Assembly: GCF_016127315.1 (NCBI RefSeq)
Contig: NZ_CP065997.1
Location: 310,001 to 374,000 of the forward strand
Reading direction: 5' to 3'
DNA: 64,000 nucleotides
From: Achromobacter deleyi
Lineage (GTDB): Bacteria > Pseudomonadota > Gammaproteobacteria > Burkholderiales > Burkholderiaceae_B
Position numbers and translations under genes: made by a program. Of the stretch, positions 63,137 through 64,000 are shown in pieces. A model generated the notes under the pieces. It worked only from the letters and a program-made list of their open reading frames with translations, ran no database searches and had not been told where the DNA came from. Each line of letters starts with the position of its first letter. Position 1 is the stretch's first letter.

Positions 63137-64000
63137 CTACGACGCGGCCCGCGCCCGCCGCCAGCCGGCGAACGGCGCCCGCATCTGCGCCAGCATCACC
63201 CCGGCCAGCGCCATCGCGCCGCCGATGATGTGGAACAGATGCGGCTTTTCATCCAGGAACACCGCCGCGATCGCCACCGTGCCCACCGGCATCAGGTTCA
63301 GGAACACGCTGGCGCGGTTCGGCCCCAGGTGCCGCACGCCCTGCATCCACAGGAACGGCGCGAACAGCGACGGGAACACCCCCGCATAGAGCACCAACGG
63401 CAGGTTGTCGCCATTGATCGGCGAGGCGGGCGCCATCAGGAACCCCGGCAGCTGGAACAGCACGCCGAACGCCACCTGCACGTACAGCGACACCCACGGC
63501 CCGACGGGCAGGCCCCAGCGGCGCAGCAGCACGCCGTAGAGCGCGTAGGCCAGCGCGGCCACGCCCATCAGCACGTCGCCATGGTTGGCGCCCACCGACA
63601 GCAGCCGCGTCGGATCGCCCTCGCCGATCAGCAGCGCCAGGCCCGCCAGCGACAGCAGGCCGCCCAGCATCGCCAGCGCCGACGGCCGCTCGCGCAGCAC
63701 CAGCGCCCCCACCGCGATCGTCAGCAGCGGGATCATGGCGGTGATGATGCCCATGTTGGTCGCGGTCGTGCTGCCCGCCGCCACGTAGGCCAGCCCCTGG
63801 TACAGCGCCATGCCCAGCCCGCCCAGCACCGCGAACTTGGGCAGATAGGGCCACACCAGGCGGCGCTGGCGCCACAGCGCGGGCAGCGCGAACGGCGTCA
63901 GCAGCACGCCCGCCAGGGCCCAGCGGTAGAAGCCGATGACCGCGGGCGAAATCAGGCCGGCGGCCATCTTGGTCACGATCATGTTGACCGACCAGATCAG
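63137..64000 (-). CDS. EamA/DMT family transporter, 5'-truncated
   Basis: The visible 287 residues carry about nine hydrophobic segments and two EamA repeats ([34 protein letters not shown] at the window edge; then [23 protein letters not shown] onwards). The frame continues past base 64000, so the start is outside; an internal ATG at 63982 would cut the first helix. Drug/metabolite exporters of this family have diverse substrates. Confidence 0.9.
   Translation of the reverse strand: MIWSVNMIVTKMAAGLISPAVIGFYRWALAGVLLTPFALPALWRQRRLVWPYLPKFAVLGGLGMALYQGLAYVAAGSTTATNMGIITAMIPLLTIAVGALVLRERPSALAMLGGLLSLAGLALLIGEGDPTRLLSVGANHGDVLMGVAALAYALYGVLLRRWGLPVGPWVSLYVQVAFGVLFQLPGFLMAPASPINGDNLPLVLYAGVFPSLFAPFLWMQGVRHLGPNRASVFLNLMPVGTVAIAAVFLDEKPHLFHIIGGAMALAGVMLAQMRAPFAGWRRARAAS

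Overview
The window is high-GC (roughly two-thirds G+C), densely coded DNA from a betaproteobacterium. Gene content and order fit the Alcaligenaceae (Bordetella/Achromobacter type): several Bug-type tripartite tricarboxylate transporter binding proteins, IclR regulators beside catabolic genes, a phasin, dusB-fis-purH-ruvC-ruvA, minCDE, glnS and a YbtA/FyuA/YbtX-like iron set. This placement rests on gene content only. I see no rRNA, tRNA, CRISPR array, insertion sequence, integrase or phage gene. The first gene (bpt) and the last (an EamA transporter) run off the window.

Layout. 1-6.6 kb: bpt end, pyrD, a phasin, a Bug binding protein, an IclR regulator, a molybdopterin-binding-domain protein and an EI24 membrane protein. 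6.7-11.3 kb: a thioredoxin-like protein, then an IclR regulator divergent from a deacetylase/allantoinase-like hydrolase, an asparaginase-like amidase and an MFS carrier. Two matching palindromes lie in the divergent promoter. 11.3-18.7 kb: RhlE helicase, then an AraC regulator divergent from a FyuA-like receptor, a YbtX-like permease and a flavin monooxygenase. 18.7-26.1 kb: azlDC, ilvE, a zinc-finger protein, an NTF2-like protein, a YheT hydrolase, a BepA-like protease, galU and a CtaG-like protein.

26.2-32.7 kb is a divalent-cation block on the minus strand: porin, mgtA, an MgtL-like leader ORF, a free-standing MgtC C-terminal-domain-like protein with its own leader, and a CaCA cation exchanger behind a yybP-ykoY (Mn2+) riboswitch. 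32.8-47.3 kb: pepP, a TM2 protein, a UbiH-family hydroxylase, dusB-fis-purH-ruvC-ruvA, an NDUFA9-like protein, a threonine-dehydratase-like enzyme, ruvB, a two-component system and an orphan usher-like beta-barrel protein. 47.4-53.6 kb: recQ, a cytochrome-bd-like CydB/CydA pair and glnS. 53.9-58 kb: a second Bug protein, a CoA transferase and an HMG-CoA-lyase-type enzyme, divergent from their IclR regulator. 58-64 kb: minC-minD-minE, a glycine-zipper lipoprotein, an isochorismatase-like hydrolase, ettA and an EamA transporter.

Most notable observations: (1) a 21-codon leader ORF with a DPEP motif and a strong ribosome-binding site ahead of mgtA, inside RNA able to form alternative stems; (2) a CydA-like subunit that by eye lacks every canonical haem ligand although its CydB partner looks intact; (3) a likely cyclic-imide or amide degradation operon under an IclR regulator; (4) a structured spacer resembling an attenuator between minC and minD. 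All comparisons with named proteins are from memory and were not run as alignments.
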